NCBI GenBank assembly: GCA_049997955.1 | Contig: JAEBDY010000015.1 | Location: forward strand, 1-64,000 | Reading direction: 5' to 3' | Source: Umezawaea sp049997955 | GTDB lineage: Bacteria; Actinomycetota; Actinomycetes; Mycobacteriales; Pseudonocardiaceae | Length of the DNA stretch: 64,000 bases | Shown here: piece by piece, positions 1 through 6,921 of the stretch | Numbering within the stretch: the stretch's first letter is position 1 | Layout of the letters: the number at the start of each line of letters is the position of its first letter | Notes under the pieces: model-generated | Database searches by the model: none | What the model was told of the DNA's origin: nothing | The model's input: the letters and a program-made list of their open reading frames with translations, nothing else | Made by a program: the position numbers and the translations under genes

Positions 1-127
1 TGCTTCCGCCGGGCGTGGTGGGCCCTGTTGGGTGCTTCCGCCGGGCGTGGTGGGCCCTGTTGGGTGCTTCCGCCGGGCGTGGTGGGCCCTGTTGGGTGCT
101 TCCGCCGGGCGTGGTGGGCCCTGTTGG
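1..127. repeat. 32-bp direct tandem repeat, about four copies
   Basis: A 32-base unit beginning TGCTTCCGCC and ending CCCTGTTGGG starts at 1, 33, 65 and 97. The first three copies are identical and the fourth loses its last base. A decayed fifth copy (TGCTTTGTTGAGCC) follows to about 160. The array touches the window edge and may extend further left. There is no spacer between copies, so it is not a CRISPR. It lies just past the stop codon of the leftmost minus-strand gene and looks like a noncoding minisatellite. Each unit contains the palindrome GGGCCC. No function can be assigned. Confidence 0.9.
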
Positions 128-182
128 TGCTTTGTTGAGCCTGGTGGGTGTGGGTTGGTTGCTGTCGTTGGGATTGATCAGT

Positions 183-1334
183 TCATCCGCCTACCTCCAC
201 CAAGCCCAATGCCTGCAGTTCGTCGCGCACCCAGTCCAGTTCTGCCGCCAAGAGCTTGATCAAGCCCGCGTCGCCCACCGGTCGCTCCGGTAGTGCCTGC
301 CACGTGTACGTTTCCACCTCGACGTGGTCGGTCCGGGCCGTGGTGCCGCCGAACAGTTCCTTCAACGTGGACCGCAGCACCTCCCTGGTGCTGGTCAGCG
401 GTGGGCGCGGGTCTGTGTGCAGTGGGGCGTGGAAGTGGGCTCGCCACGGGGCGTGGCCTGGTAGGCCGCCTGCCAGTGCCGCGTCCAGGTCGTCCACTCC
501 GTACGGCACGCCTTCCCTCGTCTGGTGCAGGTGGCGGCGGTCCACGAACGACGACAGGGCGTACCTGGTCGCTGGATCGCGGGGGTTCCTGGCGTGCAGG
601 GCTGTCGACGCCTGGACCTTCACCACCGGCAGTCCGGCTGTCGCCAGCGCGTCCAGCGCCTCCTCCGGGTCCTCGAAGGCCACGGCCAGGTGGCAGGTGT
701 CCAGGCAGATTCCCAGCCTGGTGGTGTCGGCGTTCCCGAGGTGGGTCACGGCCTGGCCGGTGTTCTCCACCACGCAGCCCGGTTCCGGTTCGAAACCCAC
801 CCGGATCTGCCGGTCGATCCCGGACAGGCCGTCGGACAGCAGTTCCAGCTGGCGGGCGGCGCGGATCGAGCGGGCCGGTGTCCACGGTTCGCGCCAGCCG
901 AGCGGGAGGGTCGAGATGCTGCCGCGTGCCGCGTCGTCCGGCATCAGCGCCGCCAGCAGGCGGGCCAGGTCGAGGGTGTAGCGGGTGCGCCTGGGGTCCG
1001 CCCAGTCCGGGTGGTAGACCGCGTGCTTCACCACCGGGGCGTGGAAGCCCTGGTACGGGAAGCCGTTGAGGGTCACGACCTCCAAGCCGCGGCCGTTCAG
1101 TTCGGCGCGGAGCCCGGTGACGGCTGCCGGGTCGGCGATCAACTCGGTGGCGACCTGCCTGGCCAGCCACAGGCCCAGACCCAGGCGGTCGACGCCCAGG
1201 CGTTTGCGGATCGGTTCGCCGAAGCGGCGCAACTGGTCCAGCACGCCCGCGAGGTTCTCGGCGGCGTGGACGTTCGTGCAGTACGCGACGTGCACCGTGG
1301 TGCCGTCGGCATGGCGGAAGCGCACGGGACTCAC
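183..1334 (-). CDS. EboE-like metabolite traffic protein (TIM barrel)
   Basis: A 383-residue protein of the AP-endonuclease/xylose-isomerase TIM-barrel superfamily, best matched to the EboE group. Metal-site-like motifs are visible: EPEPG, DTCHLA, HFHAPL and VETYTW, in that order along the barrel. The GTG start overlaps the TGA stop of the upstream gene (GTGA, 1331-1334), so the two are translationally coupled. In other bacteria ebo genes help move or mature a metabolite precursor across the cell envelope, as in cyanobacterial scytonemin production. The substrate here is unknown. It is the last visible gene of a minus-strand operon, and a tandem repeat follows its stop. The family call is by motif and neighbourhood, and the exact reaction is not known for the family. 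Confidence 0.72.
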   Translation of the reverse strand: MSPVRFRHADGTTVHVAYCTNVHAAENLAGVLDQLRRFGEPIRKRLGVDRLGLGLWLARQVATELIADPAAVTGLRAELNGRGLEVVTLNGFPYQGFHAPVVKHAVYHPDWADPRRTRYTLDLARLLAALMPDDAARGSISTLPLGWREPWTPARSIRAARQLELLSDGLSGIDRQIRVGFEPEPGCVVENTGQAVTHLGNADTTRLGICLDTCHLAVAFEDPEEALDALATAGLPVVKVQASTALHARNPRDPATRYALSSFVDRRHLHQTREGVPYGVDDLDAALAGGLPGHAPWRAHFHAPLHTDPRPPLTSTREVLRSTLKELFGGTTARTDHVEVETYTWQALPERPVGDAGLIKLLAAELDWVRDELQALGLVEVGG

Positions 1335-2674
1335 CCCTGCCCGCGGGTGTGGTGGCTCAGGTCGACGTGCGGATCGAGACGCATGCAGGCCTCCCCGGCG
1401 AGGACCATCGGGACGTCGGCGGGCACCGGACGTCCGGCGGCGACGCGGTCGTCGGCGAACGCGCGCAGCATCCCGCGCAGTTCGTCGTCGATCCGCAGTG
1501 CGCCGATCTCCGCGAGCGGAACGCCCAGGGAGACGCACTTGAGGACGGCCTGCCGGTAGGCGTGCGCGTCCAGGTTCGCCGCGCCGTACGGGCCGAGCGC
1601 GGCGGTGACGAGGGTGGGGTCGTCGGTGCGCAACGCGTCCCGCACCAGGAGCAGGCCGACGTCGCCGATCGACAGCTCGGACAGCGCGCGCAGCACCGCG
1701 CGCTTCTCGGCCGGGTCGCCGAAGCGGTACAGGCCGGTGATCTCCTCGGCCAGCACGGACGGCGGCAGTGCCGCGAGCAGTCCGACGCGCACCTCGTCGA
1801 CCACCTCCGGCCCGCACGTCCGGCGCGCCTCGGGGAACAGCACGCGGATCGCCGTCGGATCGGCCGCGATCCTGGACACCGCGTCGGCCTGCCGGGCCGC
1901 CCCTCTGAGGAGCGCCAGGGATCGCCTCGCCACGGCCGGTGCCGCGTGGCTGTCCCCCGGCAGGTCCACGGCGACCAGGCCGCGGTAGCCGACGTCGGCC
2001 AGCGCCGCCAGCACGGGCGCGCCGCCGAAGCCGGGGTCGTCGATCCGGACGGTCACCAGGTGCGGTCCGGCGCGACGCACTCGGTCCGGCACGGACGCCG
2101 CCTCGACGCGCCCGCGGTGGCCGATGTCCAGCGTCAGCCCGAAGAACTCCGGCTCGCCCAACCGGGCCCGGAGGCGCTCGTACCCGTCGAGGTCGGCCAC
2201 GAGGGTGCCCGGTTCGAACCCCAGTGGCACGCGGACGTCGGCCGCCGCGGCGACCAGTCGTGCGCACCCGGCGACCAGTCGGTCCCAGGCGACGCGGTCC
2301 GGGACGTCCGGCTCGGGGCCGCTCCGGAACGACACCGCCTCCGCGCCGAGGTCGGCCGCGATGTCGAGCGCGGCCAGCAGGAGGTCGATGCGGGGTTCGG
2401 CGTCGGCGTCCAGCAGGGTCGGCGCGTGCTCGTGCCACGGGTCGAGCAGGTAGCGGGCTCCGGTCTCGACCACCACGGCCAGTCCGAGCCGGTCCAGGTC
2501 CTTCGCCAGCGCGGCCACCTCGGCGGCCAGCGACGGCGAGAACGGGTCCAGGTGCCGGGGGCCCAGGGTCAGTGCCACGCCTTCGTACCCGAGGTCGGCG
2601 AGCACCCGCAGCGCGTCGCCGAGCCGGTGGTCGGCGAACCCGGTCGTCCCGTAGCCGAAGCGGGGCCCGGTCAT
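1331..2674 (-). CDS. TIM-barrel / EboA fusion protein
   Basis: A 447-residue protein with two parts. Residues 1 to about 265 form a sugar-phosphate-isomerase or AP-endonuclease-type TIM barrel (FGYGTTGFADH start, GFEPGTLVADL, LTLDIGHRG). Residues from about 290 to 430 match EboA, with the stretch EITGLYRFGDPAEKRAVLRAL and the segment AYRQAVLKCVSLGVPL. In most ebo loci EboA is a separate protein, so this is a natural fusion with a second barrel. It sits 22 bp after the inositol-phosphate synthase gene and overlaps the EboE-like gene by 4 bp. The pairing suggests the two barrels and the EboA domain act on the same metabolite. No catalytic activity is established for EboA. Confidence 0.75.
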   Translation of the reverse strand: MTGPRFGYGTTGFADHRLGDALRVLADLGYEGVALTLGPRHLDPFSPSLAAEVAALAKDLDRLGLAVVVETGARYLLDPWHEHAPTLLDADAEPRIDLLLAALDIAADLGAEAVSFRSGPEPDVPDRVAWDRLVAGCARLVAAAADVRVPLGFEPGTLVADLDGYERLRARLGEPEFFGLTLDIGHRGRVEAASVPDRVRRAGPHLVTVRIDDPGFGGAPVLAALADVGYRGLVAVDLPGDSHAAPAVARRSLALLRGAARQADAVSRIAADPTAIRVLFPEARRTCGPEVVDEVRVGLLAALPPSVLAEEITGLYRFGDPAEKRAVLRALSELSIGDVGLLLVRDALRTDDPTLVTAALGPYGAANLDAHAYRQAVLKCVSLGVPLAEIGALRIDDELRGMLRAFADDRVAAGRPVPADVPMVLAGEACMRLDPHVDLSHHTRGQG

Positions 2675-2696
2675 GTCGGCGACATCCCGCGCGCCC

Positions 2697-3791
2697 TCAT
2701 CGGCGGGCCCAGTCGCGCAGCACGTCGTACTGGGCGGCCAGTCCGTGCGGGCCGACGCCCAGCGGGTCCTTGAAGAAGAACGCCAGCTCCGGCACCTGGC
2801 CTGGTTCGTCGACGGTCGCCATGAACCGGGCGAGGTCCAGCACCAGCGGTGCGGCCAGGGCGGAGTCGCAGCCCTGCCAGGTGACCTGGAGGGTCATGCG
2901 GGTGCCGAGGAAACCCTCGAACAGCACGTGGTCCCACGAGGTCTTCCAGTCGCCCAGCGCGCCGACGTGGTCGATGTGCACCCGGCCGTCGACCGGGTGG
3001 CCCAGCTCCCCCTCCAGGACCCGCTGCTTGGCCGCCTCCTTGCTGGCCGCCGGACCGGGGTCGGCGAGGTTCGCGCCGTCGCCGCCGCCGAGCAGGTTGG
3101 TGCCGGACCAGGACAGCACGTGCAGCGCGCGGCGGGCGAACATCGGCGCGAGCACGGACCGCAGCAGCGTCTCGCCGGTCTTGCCGTCACGACCCGCGTA
3201 CGGCACTCCCATCACGTGCGACAGCTCGTCCAGCGCGGGCAGCCACGCGCCGGTCGACGGGGTGAAGTCCACGTAGGCGCAGCCCGCGCGCATGGCGGCG
3301 TACGCGTAGAGCGAGCTGGCCGGCAACGTGTCCAGTGCTCTGTCCAGATCGGACAGCCGCTGGTGCGCGGGGTGCCGGGGGCACGGCGGTTCGGTGGAGG
3401 CGACGTTGACGACCACGACCCGGTCGACCCGGTTGCGGCGGCGGAACGAGGCGATGTCCGAGCCCAGTCGCGCCGGGTCGCCGGACACGCCGGAGCGGAT
3501 CTCCCCCTCGGCGACGGTGAGGTCGGTCCACACCAGATCGGCCAGCCTGGCGGGGATCACCCCGCCGTGCACGAGCTGCTCGACCCGTTTCACCAGTGGC
3601 GTGTCCACGACGTCGTGCCCGCCGAACACCAGGTCCGACCACGCGGGCAGCCCGATGTCGGCGAAGTCGGGCAGCTCGCTGACGCAGCCGGTCGGCGGCG
3701 CCACCCCGACCCGCATCGCGGCGGCGCCCGCGATCGCCGTGGTGGCGACGGATCCCCGCGCCCCGATGAACCACACCCCGGTCCTGCCCAT
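2697..3791 (-). CDS. inositol-3-phosphate synthase family protein
   Basis: A 364-residue protein that begins with an NAD-binding motif (VWFIGARGSVATT) and carries family blocks FTPSTGAWLPAL, GRDGKTGETLLRS and SWSGTNLLGGGDGANL. Myo-inositol-1-phosphate synthases convert glucose 6-phosphate to inositol 3-phosphate with NAD. This is the divergent bacterial form often found in special-metabolite and ebo-type loci, so the true substrate may be another sugar phosphate. The ATG at 3791 was chosen because the Rossmann motif begins within a few residues; a longer frame upstream adds a non-homologous tail. The gene lies between a ROK regulator and the TIM/EboA gene on the same strand, which suggests control by a sugar-type ligand. 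Confidence 0.82.
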   Translation of the reverse strand: MGRTGVWFIGARGSVATTAIAGAAAMRVGVAPPTGCVSELPDFADIGLPAWSDLVFGGHDVVDTPLVKRVEQLVHGGVIPARLADLVWTDLTVAEGEIRSGVSGDPARLGSDIASFRRRNRVDRVVVVNVASTEPPCPRHPAHQRLSDLDRALDTLPASSLYAYAAMRAGCAYVDFTPSTGAWLPALDELSHVMGVPYAGRDGKTGETLLRSVLAPMFARRALHVLSWSGTNLLGGGDGANLADPGPAASKEAAKQRVLEGELGHPVDGRVHIDHVGALGDWKTSWDHVLFEGFLGTRMTLQVTWQGCDSALAAPLVLDLARFMATVDEPGQVPELAFFFKDPLGVGPHGLAAQYDVLRDWARR

Positions 3792-3852
3792 GGTGTCCCC
3801 TACTCCGGCCGCGTGGCGGGCGGCAGCCCGGCAGGCGCGGCGATCCTGGTGC

Positions 3853-5136
3853 TCATCCGGCGCTCCCGACCGCGGTCCGGACGGGCACCAGCGCCGGGTC
3901 GTCGAACACCGCGTCGAGTGCCACGTTCGCGCCACCGCGCGACGCGGCGGCGAAGCCGAGCGTGGACAGCTCCACCCGGCAGCCGCCGATGTCCGGCGCG
4001 ATCACGCGGGCGCGCAGCTCGGCCACCATCGGGCCGAGCAGGTACGGGCCGAGGCAGGCGAAGTAGCCGCCGAGGACCACCACCCGCGGGTTGACGAAGT
4101 TGATCAGGATCGCCGCCCCGACCCCCAGGCCCGCGCCGACCTCCTCCAGCGCGTCGAGCGTGCGCCGGTCACCGGTCTCCGCGCGGCGGCGGATCATGTC
4201 GAGCCGCTGTTCGAGGTCGAGCGACGGGTCGGTGACCGGGTCGTCGGCGTCGGCCGCGAGGCGGAGCATCCCGGACATCCCGACCAGGGTCTCCCAGCAG
4301 CCGCGACGGCCGCAGCCGCACTCGTGGCCCGCCGGGTCGAGCTGGATGTGCCCCACCTCGCCGGAGAACCCCTCGGCTCCACCGAGGAGCCTCCCGCCGG
4401 AGATCACGCCACCGCCGACGCCGATCTCGCCGGTCAGGTACACCAGGTCCGGCGTCCCGGCGACGCCGCCCATGACGTACTCGCCGAGCGCCGCGAGGTT
4501 CGCGTCGTTGGCCACCCGGATCGGCATGGGGTGCTCGGCGAGCAGCCCGGTGAGCCGGTCGGCCATCCCGCGCACCACGGGCACGTCCCGCCAGTGCAGG
4601 TTCGGGGCAAACGCGACGACCCCGCTCGCCACGTCGACCAGTGCCGGGATCGCGACGGTGACACCGACCGGCAGCACGTCCCGCCGCCTGCACTCCCGGA
4701 CGGCGCGCGAGGTCAGCTCCGCCACGGCGTCCAGGACGTCCTCCGGCGGCAGCGCCTGCACGTCCAGCGCGACCCGCTGCTCGAACAGCACCGTGTTGGT
4801 CAGGTCGAGCACCAGCGCGGTCAGGTAGTCGACGTTGATCTCGACCCCGATCCCGCCGACGCACCGCCCGTCCAGCTCGACGCTCCGGCCGGGCCGCCCG
4901 ACCCCGCCCGCGCGAGCGGGTCCCCCTTCGCGCACCAGGCCGCGGTCGGCCAGTTCGGCCACGAGGCTCGACACGGTCGCCTTGTTCAGCCCGGTGTCGG
5001 CCGCGATCCCCGCGCGGGAGCGGGGGCCGCGGACGCGGAGGTGCCGCAGGACCAGCGCCAGGTTGCTCCGGCGCACGGCGGCCTGGTCGGCGGGCTGTGC
5101 CGCGACCAGAGATCGGAGGACTGGGGAAGGGTGCAC
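3853..5136 (-). CDS. ROK family transcriptional regulator
   Basis: About 427 residues from the GTG at 5136. An N-terminal winged helix-turn-helix (SRAGIAADTGLNKATVSSLVAEL) precedes a ROK sugar-kinase-like domain. That domain has a phosphate-binding GEIGVGGGVI block, an EVGHIQLD segment and the cysteine zinc motif CGCGRRGCWE. NagC/XylR-type ROK proteins repress or activate sugar genes in response to sugars or sugar phosphates. The start is uncertain: the frame stays open to 5292, but the DNA beyond 5170 turns AT-rich and lacks a clear ribosome site. It heads the operon with the inositol-phosphate synthase and ebo-like genes. A TTAGTCC-N7-GGACTAA palindrome at 5428-5448 could be its operator. 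Confidence 0.88.
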   Translation of the reverse strand: MHPSPVLRSLVAAQPADQAAVRRSNLALVLRHLRVRGPRSRAGIAADTGLNKATVSSLVAELADRGLVREGGPARAGGVGRPGRSVELDGRCVGGIGVEINVDYLTALVLDLTNTVLFEQRVALDVQALPPEDVLDAVAELTSRAVRECRRRDVLPVGVTVAIPALVDVASGVVAFAPNLHWRDVPVVRGMADRLTGLLAEHPMPIRVANDANLAALGEYVMGGVAGTPDLVYLTGEIGVGGGVISGGRLLGGAEGFSGEVGHIQLDPAGHECGCGRRGCWETLVGMSGMLRLAADADDPVTDPSLDLEQRLDMIRRRAETGDRRTLDALEEVGAGLGVGAAILINFVNPRVVVLGGYFACLGPYLLGPMVAELRARVIAPDIGGCRVELSTLGFAAASRGGANVALDAVFDDPALVPVRTAVGSAG

Positions 5137-6299
5137 GGCCACCGCCGGTTCGTCGGTCGGATCAACGAATCGTGCCACTCGAATGCGTGTTAACTGTCGA
5201 TTTTTTGCGGGTAACGACCAGTGCATTAAGGCGTAAACGGATGCGCACAAGCAACAGTTCACGTCCCCATGTCCCACCAATGGAGTAGTCATTAGTTTGT
5301 CGGCCAGCTTTACGTGACCGACCGGTCCGCCAACTAGCCCAAGCGGCCCAGCACTCGTTGCTACGCAAGAAATTTCCGGTCGTCACGGCGCTTGACGCGA
5401 CCTGGACCACGCGCTATACAGGTCTGATTAGTCCCTGCCGTGGACTAAAACCAGGCGCTATTCCAAGCATTTCCGCATTGTCCCGCAGCCTATTCGCATC
5501 GTTGTCGACGATTCGAGGGCTCCCCTGCCGTCGTGAATTACATCCTGGTGTTTCACGGTCGCGTCGCGCGCGGGAACCTCGAACGTCCCGACGCTCGCAC
5601 CACCGGATCCGGAACTCGTCACGAACCGACGGCGGCGGCGAACCCCCGAACGGCACCAGCGGCGGAGAGGGAACACGTCGGGTCGCTGTCCACCGAAGAC
5701 CCGCCCGACGCAGTTCCGCACCGCGCTCCACCACTTCCTGTTGCGCCCCACCGTGTTCAGCGACGCCGACGGCCCGCACCCCGGCTTCACCCGGCAGGTG
5801 CACGCGGTTCCACCGGGCGGAGCGCAGCGCGCCGACTTCTCCGGTCGAGACGAACACCGCGCCTGCGGCGCGACGCCGCGGGTTAGCGCTTACCACCACG
5901 CCGTGACCGTGACGAATCAGGCGGGCAACACCCAGGGGACGGCTGCACGAACCGTGTCCGACGCCCGTCTGTCGCACCGGCGTCACAACCGGATGAATTT
6001 CCGCCGCGCCTCGGCGGGCCCGGTCGCGGTTCACCAGGTCACGGCCGAGATCCGCGGGTCCTGGACCGTCCCGCTGGACCCGTGCGACGGGTAGAACCTG
6101 GTCAGCGGCGGTCACAGGTGGTAGAAGAACACCTAGCGTCTGCTCCGACCGAGGTCAGGGCGGCGGCGAGAAAACTGATGCGAACGAACGACCTCCATCC
6201 TGCGTATCTAACCAAGACACCGGCGTACCACTTCTTCACCCGGTTGTGGCACGATTCCGGCCACCACTCGCGCCGGCAGCGCATGACGGAAGGAGCCAG
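5137..6299. other. 1.16-kb region without a convincing gene
   Basis: The first 300 bases are comparatively AT-rich and carry the ROK-type palindrome and probable promoters. From about 5530 to 6110 several frames are open on both strands, but none has a ribosome site, a recognisable domain or consistent codon use. The plus-strand reading around 5740-6094 contains short stretches that look like a secreted carbohydrate-active protein (VTVTNQAG) but no continuous homology. It may be decayed coding DNA. A near-palindrome GGTTAGCGCTTACC at 5881-5894 resembles a LacI-family site. Nothing firmer can be said. Confidence 0.5.
5428..5448. promoter_or_regulatory. ROK-type operator palindrome
   Basis: A perfect inverted repeat TTAGTCC-N7-GGACTAA. 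XylR and related ROK regulators bind palindromes built on TTAGT and ACTAA arms, and a ROK gene begins about 290 bp away reading leftward. A second half-site, TTAGTTTGTCGG, lies at about 5292, with a reversed partner CCGCCAACTAG near 5327. Together they mark the control region of the ROK/ebo-like operon. Binding is inferred, not shown. Confidence 0.5.
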
Positions 6300-6818
6300 G
6301 TGAACGCCCGTACCGAGCAGGTCGACGACCTACAGCTCGTCGCGCTCCCCAGCGCGGTGAACTGCGCTGAACTCTTCGCGCGGTTCTCCCTGGCGGAATG
6401 GTCGCTGCGGCCCATGCAGGACGAGGCCGCTCACGTGCTGGGCCACCTGGTGGCGTCCGTGGTGGACACCGCCAACCACCGGGTTCCCCGGTTCATCACC
6501 CTGCGGCTGCGGCTGTCGGGCAACATGCTCATCCTCGAGGTCGAGATCGACCCGTACGCCCCCAAGCCCGCGCCCACCAGCGCGCTCAGGGGACGGCACG
6601 CCGGGGTCCTCCAGCTGGACGACGGCTGCACGCTGCTGTGGTGCGAACTGCCGCTGCCCACCGGGATGACCGCGTCCGCCGTTCCGCTCCCCCGCCGCGA
6701 ACCCCGCCGGTCACCCGCGGCCGAAGGGCTGCCGCCGGAGGCGACCGAGGTCGACCCGCAGGTCATGGAACGGCTGCTGTACGGCCTGGGCGGTTCCCAG
6801 GGATGGCAAGGCGAGTAA
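6300..6818 (+). CDS. HATPase-like anti-sigma/regulatory protein
   Basis: A 172-residue protein starting at GTG 6300 behind the ribosome site GGAAGGAG. The segment from the middle of the chain (LGHLVASVVDTANHRVPRFITLRLRLSGNMLILEVEIDPYAP) has the layout of RsbW-type histidine-kinase-like ATPases: an N-box-like helix then strand pairs. The GxG nucleotide loops are weak. Actinomycetes carry many such small ATPase-fold proteins that act as anti-sigma factors or partner kinases. No partner gene is adjacent. It converges with the lipid-synthase operon, and a strong shared hairpin terminator separates them. The fold assignment is tentative and the function unknown. Confidence 0.6.
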   Translation: MNARTEQVDDLQLVALPSAVNCAELFARFSLAEWSLRPMQDEAAHVLGHLVASVVDTANHRVPRFITLRLRLSGNMLILEVEIDPYAPKPAPTSALRGRHAGVLQLDDGCTLLWCELPLPTGMTASAVPLPRREPRRSPAAEGLPPEATEVDPQVMERLLYGLGGSQGWQGE

Positions 6819-6830
6819 CCGTTCTCCCCC

Positions 6831-6865
6831 GTGCCCGCCACCCGACCTCGTCGGGCGGCGGGCAC
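6831..6865. terminator. bidirectional hairpin terminator
   Basis: GTGCCCGCC pairs with GGCGGGCAC (9 bp), and inside it CCCGAC pairs with GTCGGG around a CTC loop, with one mismatch between the two stems. It sits between the converging stop codons at 6818 and 6922, so it can end transcripts from both sides. No long T-run follows, as is usual in actinomycetes. Confidence 0.8.
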
Positions 6866-6921
6866 TGCTCTTCCGCCGGGCGGAGCCGGTCACCACGACC
6901 CCGTCCCGCGCGAGGTGGGGT

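Noticed and set aside
1..127. Possible CRISPR array
   Set aside because: The 32-bp units follow each other without spacers, and no cas gene is visible; it is a plain tandem repeat.
5881..5894. LacI-like operator GGTTAGCGCTTACC
   Set aside because: The palindrome is imperfect and no LacI gene or target gene is adjacent; kept only as a remark in the region description.
5414..6115. Minus-strand open frame of about 230 codons between the ROK gene and the HATPase-like gene
   Set aside because: No domain, no ribosome site, Arg-rich composition in keeping with a random GC-rich frame; listed only as part of a gene-free region.
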